A stretch of 64,000 bases of DNA. Source: Bacteroidetes bacterium UBA5697. Its GTDB lineage: Bacteria > Bacteroidota > Bacteroidia > B-17B0 > Aurantibacillaceae. Below the pieces are notes generated by a model that made no database searches, was not told the origin of the DNA, and was given only the letters and a program-made list of their open reading frames with translations. Made by a program: the position numbers and the translations under genes. This document shows, in pieces, positions 42,964-51,319 of this stretch. How positions within the stretch are numbered: position 1 is the stretch's first letter; the number at the start of each line of letters is the position of its first letter. Where the stretch lies: the NCBI GenBank assembly GCA_002420145.1, contig DIHL01000016.1:50299-114298 (forward strand), written 5' to 3'.

Positions 42964-45084
42964 TTATGCGTTTTCTTTTTTACCTTTTGCTTTTGCTATT
43001 ACATCAGCTGCAACGTTTGCTGGAGCATCTGCGTAATGAGAAAATTCCATTGTTGAAGTTGCACGGCCAGAAGTTAATGTACGTAATTGAGTTACGTAAC
43101 CAAACATTTCTGATAAAGGAACTTTAGCTTTAATAACTTGAGAGTTATTTTTAGAGTCCATTCCTTCAATTTGTCCACGACGACGGTTTAAGTCACCTAC
43201 AACATCACCCATGTTTTGCTCTGGAGTTAACACTTCCACTTTCATGATAGGCTCCATTAAAACTGGTTTACATTTTCCTAATGCCTCACGGTAAGCAGAA
43301 CGAGCACAAATTTCAAAAGATAATGAATCTGAATCGACTGCGTGGAATGAACCATCAATTAAACGTACTTTTAAGTTATCTAAAGGATATCCAGCTAATA
43401 CACCATTCATCATAGATGCTTTAAATCCTTTTTCAACTGAAGGGATAAATTCACGAGGAATTGAACCACCAGTAATTTCATTAACAAATTGTAAATCTGA
43501 TTTTGCTTTTTCTCTATCAAAATCAGCATCCACTGGACCTAATACAACTTTGATATCAGCAAATTTACCACGACCACCTGTTTGTTTTTTGTATACTTCA
43601 CGGTGTTCGTATGTTCCAGAGATAGACTCTTTGTAAGATACTTGAGGCTCACCTTGATTTACTTCAACTTTAAACTCACGTTTTAAACGGTCGATAATAA
43701 TTTCTAAGTGTAACTCACCCATACCTGAGATAATAGTTTGACCAGAATCTTCATCAGTATGTACACGGAAAGTTGGATCTTCTTCAGCTAATTTATTTAA
43801 GCCCACCCCTAATCTGTCTAAGTCACCTTGAGTTTTAGGCTCAATAGCTAAACCAATAACTGGCTCAGGAAAATTCATTGCTTCTAATACAATTGGATGT
43901 TTTTCATCACATAATGTATCACCAGTACGAATATCTTTAAATCCTACAGCAGCACCAATATCTCCAGCCTCTAAAAATTCAACTGGATTTTGTTTGTTTG
44001 CATGCATTTGGAAAATACGAGAGATACGCTCTTTGTTTCCTGAACGAGTGTTCAATACATAAGAACCTGCATCTAAACGACCAGAATAAGCACGGAAGAA
44101 ACACAAACGACCTACGAATGGATCAGTTGCGATTTTAAATGCTAATGCTGTAAATGGATCTTTAACATCTGGTCTACGAGTTACCTCTGCACCAGTGTCA
44201 GGATTTGTACCTTTAGTTTCTGGTTTGTCTAATGGAGATGGCATTAATTCCATAACCAAATCTAACATAGTTTGTACACCTTTGTTTTTGAAAGATGAAC
44301 CACAAACCATAGGAACAATTTTATTTGCAACGCATGCTTTACGCAATGCGTCTAATACTTCTCTTTCAGTGATAGTTTCTGGAGCGTCAAAAAACTTCTC
44401 CATAATTTTATCATCAAATTCAGAAACTGCTTCTAACATTTTCTCTCTCCACTCAGTAGCTTCCTCTAATAAATCAGCAGGAATAGGAACTTCTTGGAAA
44501 GTCATTCCTTTATCATGCTCATTCCAAACAATACCACGGAAGTTAATTAAATCAACTACCCCAATAAAGTTTTCTTCAGCACCAATTGGGATTTGAAGAG
44601 GAACTGCATTACCACCTAAAATTTCGCGAGTTTGTTTAACTACTTTTAAGAAGTCTGCTCCTTGACGATCCATTTTATTAACGAATCCTAAACGAGTAAC
44701 ATTGTAGTTATCAGCTAAACGCCAGTTAGTTTCAGATTGAGGCTCAACACCATCAACTGCTGAAAATAAAAACACTAAACCATCTAATACACGTAATGAA
44801 CGGTTTACCTCAACTGTAAAGTCAACGTGACCTGGTGTATCAATGATGTTAATTTTGTATTGGTTATCACGGTATTTCCAAAAACAAGTTGTAGCAGCAG
44901 AAGTAATTGTAATACCACGCTCTTGCTCTTGTGCCATCCAATCCATTGTAGCTGCACCTTCGTGAACTTCTCCGATTTTGTGATTAACACCTGTGTAGTA
45001 AAGAATACGCTCAGTTGTTGTTGTTTTACCAGCATCAATATGCGCAGCGATACCTATATTTCTTGTATATCTTAAGTCAGCCAT
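42964..45084 (-). CDS. fusA: Elongation factor G
   Basis: 706 residues. GTPase driving ribosomal translocation. G1 AHIDAGKT (residues 14-21), G2 ERGITI, G3 DTPGH, G4 NKMD, and domain IV motif SGGRGKF-like QTGGRGKFADIKV are present, with domain V ending before a KKENA tail. It is full length, with no sign of an EF-G2 type. It starts 6 bp after rpsG. Confidence 0.98.
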   Translation of the reverse strand: MADLRYTRNIGIAAHIDAGKTTTTERILYYTGVNHKIGEVHEGAATMDWMAQEQERGITITSAATTCFWKYRDNQYKINIIDTPGHVDFTVEVNRSLRVLDGLVFLFSAVDGVEPQSETNWRLADNYNVTRLGFVNKMDRQGADFLKVVKQTREILGGNAVPLQIPIGAEENFIGVVDLINFRGIVWNEHDKGMTFQEVPIPADLLEEATEWREKMLEAVSEFDDKIMEKFFDAPETITEREVLDALRKACVANKIVPMVCGSSFKNKGVQTMLDLVMELMPSPLDKPETKGTNPDTGAEVTRRPDVKDPFTALAFKIATDPFVGRLCFFRAYSGRLDAGSYVLNTRSGNKERISRIFQMHANKQNPVEFLEAGDIGAAVGFKDIRTGDTLCDEKHPIVLEAMNFPEPVIGLAIEPKTQGDLDRLGVGLNKLAEEDPTFRVHTDEDSGQTIISGMGELHLEIIIDRLKREFKVEVNQGEPQVSYKESISGTYEHREVYKKQTGGRGKFADIKVVLGPVDADFDREKAKSDLQFVNEITGGSIPREFIPSVEKGFKASMMNGVLAGYPLDNLKVRLIDGSFHAVDSDSLSFEICARSAYREALGKCKPVLMEPIMKVEVLTPEQNMGDVVGDLNRRRGQIEGMDSKNNSQVIKAKVPLSEMFGYVTQLRTLTSGRATSTMEFSHYADAPANVAADVIAKAKGKKENA

Positions 45085-45090
45085 TTCTAA

Positions 45091-45558
45091 TTAGAATCTA
45101 AAGTGTGAGAATGCTTTGTTAGCTTCTGCCATTTTGTGAACGTCTTCTTTCTTTTTGAAAGCAGCTCCTTCTTCTTTAGAAGCAGAAACGATTTCTCCAG
45201 CTAATTTCTGAGCCATTGATTTTTCGTTACGTTTACGAGCATAAGTGATTAACCATTTAATAGCTAATGCTAATTTTCTTTCAGGACGAACTTCAGAAGG
45301 AATTTGGAAAGTTGCTCCACCTACACGGCGAGAACGAACCTCAACTTGAGGAGTTACATTTCCTAATCCTTTTTTGAATACTTCTAATCCATCTTCGTTA
45401 GTACGTTTTGCAACGATCTCTAAACACTCATGGAATATTTTAGATGCGGTATTTTTCTTACCGTCATACATTAAACTGTTTAAAAAACGAGTTACCAATA
45501 TATCGTTATATATTGGATCTGGTAACAAGATTCTTTTTTTAGCGGTTGATTTTCTCAT
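45091..45558 (-). CDS. rpsG: 30S ribosomal protein S7 (uS7)
   Basis: 155 residues. Primary assembler of the 16S head near the E site. Motifs: KRILLPDPIYNDILVTRFLN, NVTPQVEVRSRRVGGATFQIPSEVRPERK (two parts) and KREDVHKMAEANKAFSHFRF-like C-terminus. Between rpsL (30 bp) and fusA (6 bp). Confidence 0.97.
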   Translation of the reverse strand: MRKSTAKKRILLPDPIYNDILVTRFLNSLMYDGKKNTASKIFHECLEIVAKRTNEDGLEVFKKGLGNVTPQVEVRSRRVGGATFQIPSEVRPERKLALAIKWLITYARKRNEKSMAQKLAGEIVSASKEEGAAFKKKEDVHKMAEANKAFSHFRF

Positions 45559-45588
45559 TTCTTGAAATCTACTTAAATTTTCTTAATA

Positions 45589-45993
45589 TTATTTTTTCTT
45601 AGCCGGAGCCGCAGCAGCACCTGCTTTAGGACGTTTAGTCCCGTATTTAGAACGTTGTTGTTTTCTTCCTTCAACACCCGCAGTATCTAAAGATCCACGA
45701 ACGATATGGTAACGAACACCTGGTAAGTCCTTAACACGACCACCACGTACCAAAACGATACTGTGTTCTTGTAAGTTATGACCTTCTCCTGGAATATAAG
45801 CAATGATCTCTTGCTTATTCGTTAAACGTACCTTCGCTACTTTACGCATAGCTGAGTTAGGTTTTTTAGGGGTAGTTGTGTACACACGTGTACAAACACC
45901 ACGGCGTTGTGGACATGAATCCAAAGCGGCCGATTTACTTTTGTTAGGAGCTTTAAAGCGTCCTTTTCTTACTAATTGCGATATTGTAGGCAT
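45589..45993 (-). CDS. rpsL: 30S ribosomal protein S12 (uS12)
   Basis: 134 residues. Decoding-centre protein. The TTPKKPNSA loop has the wild-type lysines where streptomycin resistance usually arises, and KDLPGVRYH keeps the Asp that RimO modifies. A short Ala/Lys tail (PKAGAAAAPAKKK) is added. First gene of the operon, about 60 nt downstream of a consensus promoter. Confidence 0.98.
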   Translation of the reverse strand: MPTISQLVRKGRFKAPNKSKSAALDSCPQRRGVCTRVYTTTPKKPNSAMRKVAKVRLTNKQEIIAYIPGEGHNLQEHSIVLVRGGRVKDLPGVRYHIVRGSLDTAGVEGRKQQRSKYGTKRPKAGAAAAPAKKK

Positions 45994-46039
45994 CTTAAAT
46001 CCTCTGTATTACTTGATTTTACTATAATTTACGCTTTCT

Positions 46040-46052
46040 CCCCATTTTGGGG
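46040..46052 (-). promoter_or_regulatory. Hairpin at the predicted 5' end of the ribosomal operon mRNA
   Basis: CCCC-ATTTT-GGGG (plus strand), falling where transcription from the 46057-46087 promoter should begin. It may protect the mRNA 5' end. Confidence 0.5.
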
Positions 46053-46056
46053 ACGG

Positions 46057-46087
46057 CAAAGATAGAATTATTTTTTTCATCAACAAA
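46057..46087 (-). promoter_or_regulatory. Promoter of the rpsL-rplQ operon
   Basis: On the minus strand: TTTG (46087-46084), 19 nt, TATCTTTG (46064-46057), an exact match to the Bacteroidota consensus and identical in its -7 box to the rpoD promoter. Confidence 0.75.
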
Positions 46088-46265
46088 AAAATTGTTGAAA
46101 AATATTGAAGTTTCTTTGATTTTTTTTGTATGAATAGACTAAATTGACATATTATGGGTTCAAATGGTCAAAATTTCTTGTTCAAATTGAGAATTATTTT
46201 TGAACTTCTTATAAGCTATGAATTAATCAAAATTCGGGCGTAATGTACAACCAGTAGGCTTTAAA

Positions 46266-46301
46266 CTAAAAAATCTCCTCAAATTTGAGGAGATTTTTTA
46301 G
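46266..46301 (-). terminator. Terminator of the 1410-residue adhesin gene
   Basis: A perfect 36-bp palindrome with CTCCTCAAA/TTTGAGGAG at its centre and A6/T6 arms, beginning 14 nt beyond the stop at 46315. The T-run follows the stem on the minus strand, and on the plus strand too. Confidence 0.88.
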
Positions 46302-46314
46302 ATATTTATCCAAT

Positions 46315-49300
46315 TTATCTAAATAAATTTACAGTTCCTTGTTTTTCTGTAACATTATTATCAAAACCAGTAGCTTTTACAAAATAAAAATAAGTTCCTT
46401 CTGGAACTATAGCTCCACTCGCTGTTAATCCATCCCAAGCAGCTTTTGCACCACTAAATTCATACATTTTTTGTCCCCAGCGGTTAAATATCTGTAAGCT
46501 GATTTCCTTGATACCTTTTGATTTAATGGTAAACATATCATTAGCTCCATCGCTATTTGGAGTAAACACATTTGGGATTTCTAATAAAAAAGGATCTTCT
46601 ACAGTAATTACCGATGTTGCTATTGCAGAGCAGGTTCCCGCACTATTTAATGCAATTAAAACAACAGTGTAAGTCCCTGTATTTAAAAATTCGTTGGTTG
46701 GATTTGTTAAAACAGAAGTATTACCATCATTAAAATTCCATGAATAGGTAGCTGCTCCAGTGCTTGTGTTTGTAAAGTTTACTATAAGAGGAGCTACGCC
46801 TGATGTTGGATTGGAAGTAAATGAGGCTTGAACGCTTTGGTCAATTACAGAAATTGTATCAATAACACTACAACCTGTAATTGTATCTGTTACTACTAAT
46901 GTATAAGTTCCCGCAGTCTCTACATTAGTAGGATTTTGTCCCGTGAAACTATAACTATTAGGTCCAAACCACATATAACTTACATTTGATGATGTACTCG
47001 CTCCGTTTAAGGCAACACTTCCACTATCACAAGGTAATAGGATATCTGTTCCTGCGCTTACAGCTGTTGGTAAATTAACGTTGCTGCTGATATTAACTGT
47101 ACTGGTACTGAAACAACCATTTACTGTGTTTAAAACAGTTAATGTATATACTCCTGCTCCAGTAACTGTTGGCATAGTTGTAGAGGAATTTCCTGAAATA
47201 TTTCCAGTTCCGCTTGTTGTCCATGTGTAAGTAATATTTGTTCCAGAAGTAGATGCCGTTGCGTCAATTGTCACAACTGTATTGGTACAAGTAATACTTC
47301 CTGCGGTAGCCGAATTAATTTGTGCTGTTGGAACAATATTATCAATAGGAACATTAACTACCGAACCAGCACTTCCAACTGTGTTAGAGCATCCAGAAGC
47401 ATTATCTGTAACCGTTACTGAATAATCTCCAGGTTGATTTACAGTAGGACTAGATGTGTTGCCTCCGCTTACAATACCTGGGCCTGTCCAACTATAAGTA
47501 ACCCCACTTGTAGGAGAGGCATTTAAAGTTACTGTAGGTACGGCGCATGTAATACTTGAGCTTCCAGCAGCTGTTGTTGATGTTACAACTGGAACTACAG
47601 TATTTTGAGAAACTGTAGCAACAACAGGAGTTGTATTAGAACAACCGCTTGCATTATCTGTTAATGTTAAGCTATAGGTTCCTGGCTGGTTTACTGTTGG
47701 ATTTGCAGTTGCGCCTCCAGATGTAATTCCTGGTCCTGACCAATTATATGAAACTCCACTTGATGGCGTTGCAGTTAATGTTATTGCTGTTACAAAACAA
47801 GTAAGAGTATTGTTGCCAGCTGATGAAATAACAGGCTGAGGAATAGACGTATTTTGAGAAACTGTTACTGTAGTTGAATTAGAACAACCATTTACTGTGT
47901 TAGTAACTAAATATACATAGCTTCCAGAAACATTAACAATTGGACTTGTTGTATTCGCTCCAGAAACAATACCAGGACCGCTCCAACTGTAAGTTGAATT
48001 TGCAGAAGTATTACCGTTTATAGTAATAGATGTAGTAGAGCAGGTTATAGAGCCACTAGCGCTAGCGCTAGCAATTGGAATTGCGCCATTTTGTAACACT
48101 GTAACAGTAGCTGGAGAACTAGAGTTTGAACAACCATTTGAGTTATTTGTAACTATTAAACTATATGTTCCTGATGCATTAACTACTGGGTTAGCAGTAT
48201 TACCACCAGAAATAATTCCTGGCCCCGACCAATTATATGTCACCCCAGTTGTAGGTGTTGACGATAAGGTAACAGTAGCAATGGAGCAAGTAATAGAGCC
48301 ATTTGCGGTTGCCGTTACACCAGAAGGTGGTGTTATGTTTTGAGGAATAAGAACAGTTGCAATAGAAGAACATCCCGTTGTATTGTCAACGATAGAAACC
48401 GTATAGGTGCCGCCACCATTTCCACTTGCATTTTGAGCGTTTGCTCCTGAAGTAATAGAGCTTCCTCCTGGTGCTATCCAATTATAAGTATAACCAGCTG
48501 GAGAAGAAGAAAGATTAACATTTGTTGAATTACAAGTGATAACACTATTAGTTGAAGCTGAAGCATTGATTGCAATAGTGTTTTGAGTGACGCTAGTAGA
48601 AGCAGGACTCGAAGCGTTAGAACATCCATTTGATAAATCTGTAACAATAAGATTGTATGTTCCCGGTTGATTTACCGTTGGATTAGATGTATTGGCTCCA
48701 GAAACTATTCCTGGCCCAGACCAGCTATAACTAACACCTGAAGATGGTGTTGCTGTTAAATTTAATGAAGTGATTGTACAATTAAGATTACTACCTGATG
48801 CGGAAGATGCTGTTGCAGAAGGCGGGGTAATATTTTGTGTAATCACAACAGAGGCAGGGCTTGAAGCGTTAGAACAACCATTGGATGTATTTGTAACAAT
48901 AAGCTGGTAAGTACCAGGCTGATTTACGGTTGGATTTGCCGTTGTGCCTCCAGAAATTATTCCAGGTCCAGACCAACTGTAACTAACACCTGAAGACGGA
49001 GATCCGCTTAAGTTTAAAGAAGTAATACTGCAGTTAAGTGTACTTCCAGCAGCTGTGGCTGCAGTTGCGGAAGGTGGAGTGATATTTTGAGAAACGTTTA
49101 CATTTGAGGTTGCAGAACATCCGTTTGATAAATCAGTAACGGTTAACACATAATTACCTGGTTGATTAACATTGGGTGTTGATGTATTTCCACCAGAAAC
49201 TATTCCTGGTCCTGACCAACTGTAAGAAACTCCTGAGGCTGGTCCACCAGATAAATTTATATTTGTTGTGGCACATGTTAATACACCACCAGCACTTGAA

Positions 49301-50547
49301 GATGCTGCTGGAGCTGTTGTGTTACTTGTAACATTTACTACAGTGGAAGTGACGCAACCACCACTACTTGCGGTAACAGTATACGTTCCACCTCCTGATC
49401 CTACAGCATTTTGTGAATTTGTCCCTGAAATTATAGAGCTTCCTCCAGGGGCAGTCCAGGTGTAACTAAGTCCTGCTGGAGATGATGAAAGATTGACAGA
49501 AGAATTGGAACAAGTCACAGCTCCTGAACTAGAAGCAGACATGACTGGTGGGGTTCCTGTTTGTGTAATATTTATAGTAGATGTTGAAGCTCCAGGACAA
49601 GCGCCACCGCTGCCCGTAACAACTACGGTATAAACACCTCCTTGATTAACAGTTATAGCATTAGTACCAGCGCCACTAACGATGCCTGGACCAGACCATG
49701 AATAAGATGGACCTGTAACGGTTGTTGTTGCTGTAAGAACAGAAGAAAGTGTAGAGCAACTAAGGTTTCCAGTAGAATTAATATTGGAACTTAATTGTGG
49801 AAAAGGGCATGATGCAAAATCTCCAATAGTGGATGGAATGCCACCTAGTCCAGTAAATGTAATAGTAGTGCCAGAAATTGTTCCAACGTAATTTCCTGCA
49901 CCACCCGACATATATAGTTTATTTCCTACAATGGCGTAACCAGCTCCAGAACTAGAAGAGGGAAGACCGATTAATGAATAGGTACATAAAATAGCGCCAG
50001 CAGGGCTATATTTTGCTAATTTTTGAAAGCCAGAATTTGTGTATAACACATAAAAATTTCCATTGTCATCACCAATCAAATCATATGGGCCGTCCCAGTT
50101 TGATAAGGTAAGAACCAAAGCATCAGTTCCTGTTCCATTGTATCTGTATACTTGAGAATTAAATCCATCTAAATTATAAATATATGGTCCCGCACCACAT
50201 ATGTTAACAGCCGAAGCGCTTGTACAACCATGTCCAGTGTTTACCCATGTAGTTCCGTTGTAATACCAATATTGGCTTGAGATGGTTGTGTAAAAAGTTA
50301 CAGCTGGTGAGCCAGAATTTAAATTATTACTCACGGCTAAACCATTACCACTTGCTGGGCAGCTAATCGCATTTGTAACATACGTTGATGTAGCCGGATT
50401 GTAGGTTCGAATAAACGAGCCATCATGTAGATAAAATTTACTACAATCAATAGGTATCTGTCCAAATATAAGTTCGCTGCTTAAGACAATTATGGCAAGT
50501 AATATTGTTTTAATAATGGTCGTAGATTTTTTTTTCATAGCATTCAT
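46315..50547 (-). CDS. Giant repeat adhesin with type B T9SS C-terminal domain (1410 aa)
   Basis: Signal peptide at about 4-30 (TTIIKTILLAIIVLSSELIFGQ); the start may be the second Met (50538). An N-terminal ~260-residue region resembles a propeller (YRYNGTGTDALVLTLSNWDGPYDLIGDDNGNFYVLY). About a dozen Ig-like modules of 79-84 residues follow. Each carries the pattern (L/I)TC ... SWSGPGI(V/I)SG ... NGCS, so each can form one disulfide. A PKD domain (FTSNPTSGVAPLIVNFTN) precedes the type B sorting domain (IPNVFTPNSDGANDMF ... EGTYFYFVKATG ... GTVNLFR). It is predicted to be a surface stalk or adhesin. It is the second gene of a two-gene unit after a small secreted protein (35-bp gap). Confidence 0.88.
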   Translation of the reverse strand: MNAMKKKSTTIIKTILLAIIVLSSELIFGQIPIDCSKFYLHDGSFIRTYNPATSTYVTNAISCPASGNGLAVSNNLNSGSPAVTFYTTISSQYWYYNGTTWVNTGHGCTSASAVNICGAGPYIYNLDGFNSQVYRYNGTGTDALVLTLSNWDGPYDLIGDDNGNFYVLYTNSGFQKLAKYSPAGAILCTYSLIGLPSSSSGAGYAIVGNKLYMSGGAGNYVGTISGTTITFTGLGGIPSTIGDFASCPFPQLSSNINSTGNLSCSTLSSVLTATTTVTGPSYSWSGPGIVSGAGTNAITVNQGGVYTVVVTGSGGACPGASTSTINITQTGTPPVMSASSSGAVTCSNSSVNLSSSPAGLSYTWTAPGGSSIISGTNSQNAVGSGGGTYTVTASSGGCVTSTVVNVTSNTTAPAASSSAGGVLTCATTNINLSGGPASGVSYSWSGPGIVSGGNTSTPNVNQPGNYVLTVTDLSNGCSATSNVNVSQNITPPSATAATAAGSTLNCSITSLNLSGSPSSGVSYSWSGPGIISGGTTANPTVNQPGTYQLIVTNTSNGCSNASSPASVVITQNITPPSATASSASGSNLNCTITSLNLTATPSSGVSYSWSGPGIVSGANTSNPTVNQPGTYNLIVTDLSNGCSNASSPASTSVTQNTIAINASASTNSVITCNSTNVNLSSSPAGYTYNWIAPGGSSITSGANAQNASGNGGGTYTVSIVDNTTGCSSIATVLIPQNITPPSGVTATANGSITCSIATVTLSSTPTTGVTYNWSGPGIISGGNTANPVVNASGTYSLIVTNNSNGCSNSSSPATVTVLQNGAIPIASASASGSITCSTTSITINGNTSANSTYSWSGPGIVSGANTTSPIVNVSGSYVYLVTNTVNGCSNSTTVTVSQNTSIPQPVISSAGNNTLTCFVTAITLTATPSSGVSYNWSGPGITSGGATANPTVNQPGTYSLTLTDNASGCSNTTPVVATVSQNTVVPVVTSTTAAGSSSITCAVPTVTLNASPTSGVTYSWTGPGIVSGGNTSSPTVNQPGDYSVTVTDNASGCSNTVGSAGSVVNVPIDNIVPTAQINSATAGSITCTNTVVTIDATASTSGTNITYTWTTSGTGNISGNSSTTMPTVTGAGVYTLTVLNTVNGCFSTSTVNISSNVNLPTAVSAGTDILLPCDSGSVALNGASTSSNVSYMWFGPNSYSFTGQNPTNVETAGTYTLVVTDTITGCSVIDTISVIDQSVQASFTSNPTSGVAPLIVNFTNTSTGAATYSWNFNDGNTSVLTNPTNEFLNTGTYTVVLIALNSAGTCSAIATSVITVEDPFLLEIPNVFTPNSDGANDMFTIKSKGIKEISLQIFNRWGQKMYEFSGAKAAWDGLTASGAIVPEGTYFYFVKATGFDNNVTEKQGTVNLFR

Positions 50548-50582
50548 TTTTTTAAGTTGTAACAGATTAGTTTTGCTAATGA

Positions 50583-50984
50583 TTAGTTTTTAAACAGGTA
50601 TTTTTTTAGGATAGTTTGTTGATTGTTTTCATTGAGATAAATTTCAATCAACGATGATTTGAAATTAATTTTATATAAATAATTATATCCGTTTACTGGT
50701 GATTTAACATGGTACGTAGTTTTTTTATTTAAATCGTCATTTATGACTGATTTAAAGACTAGAGTATTTGTTGTCCCATCATCGTATACTTGTTGAATTG
50801 TTTTTTTTTCTTCATTAAAATGAAAAACAGAGTTGTCGTTTTTTTCAACAGGAATGTCATAAGCTTGTGTTTTTGGATTCCATAAGAATTCCTGTAAATG
50901 ATAGCAATTGTAGTTTGTTTGTGCGTGCAGATTTACAATTGTAAAAGTAAACACTAGTAATAATAGGCTCTTCATATTCTTCAT
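50583..50984 (-). CDS. Small secreted protein upstream of the 1410-aa adhesin
   Basis: 133 residues with signal peptide MKNMKSLLLLVFTFTIVNLHAQ. The mature part is beta-rich and charged (YHLQEFLWNPKTQAYDIPVEKNDN; TTYHVKSPVNGYNYLYKINF) with no Cys pair and no sorting domain. No family recognised. It ends 35 bp before the giant adhesin and is preceded by its own 335-bp gap, so it probably leads the transcript. It does not visibly resemble the small protein that precedes the 2391-residue adhesin. Confidence 0.75.
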   Translation of the reverse strand: MKNMKSLLLLVFTFTIVNLHAQTNYNCYHLQEFLWNPKTQAYDIPVEKNDNSVFHFNEEKKTIQQVYDDGTTNTLVFKSVINDDLNKKTTYHVKSPVNGYNYLYKINFKSSLIEIYLNENNQQTILKKYLFKN

Positions 50985-51319
50985 TTTTATAGTTAAAAAT
51001 CTAAAATTTAGTTCGTTTTGATAAAATTAGACCATCTAAGATTAAAGAAAAATTACAATAATTTTACAGAAATCAGATAGCAGAATATTGGTGTCTTTTT
51101 AATCGAGTGAGGCGCGTGTTTAAAATAGTAAAACCGATTTAGATAGGAGTGAATGAATTTTACGTATTAAAATACTTTTCATACAATTAATATCTACTCT
51201 GTATAAATCAAGCATTTTTTTTGTAATACTTGTCTATTTGAAGGCTTAAAGACTACTGTCTAGTCCTGAAAAAAGCCACACTTTTGAAGTATGGCTTTTT
51301 TTAATTTATAAGATGTATT
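50985..51319. other. 335-bp gap between adhesin units
   Basis: No gene. The right-hand 50 bp form the terminator of the 2391-residue adhesin gene. A TAATTTTA near-consensus -7 box lies about 45-50 nt ahead of the small secreted protein gene, without a clear TTTG partner. Confidence 0.6.
51269..51302 (-). terminator. Terminator of the 2391-residue adhesin gene
   Basis: AAAAAAGCCAcACTT and AAGTaTGGCTTTTTT with a TTG loop. One internal mismatch; T-run on the transcript side. It begins 18 nt beyond the stop. Confidence 0.85.

Larger units (their letters stand above)
45994..46314. other. 321-bp region between the adhesin operon end and rpsL
   Basis: No gene. It contains the rpsL promoter and 5' hairpin on the right-hand (46040-46087) side and the adhesin-gene terminator at 46266-46301. 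The remaining AT-rich 170 bp show no pattern I can interpret. Confidence 0.7.
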
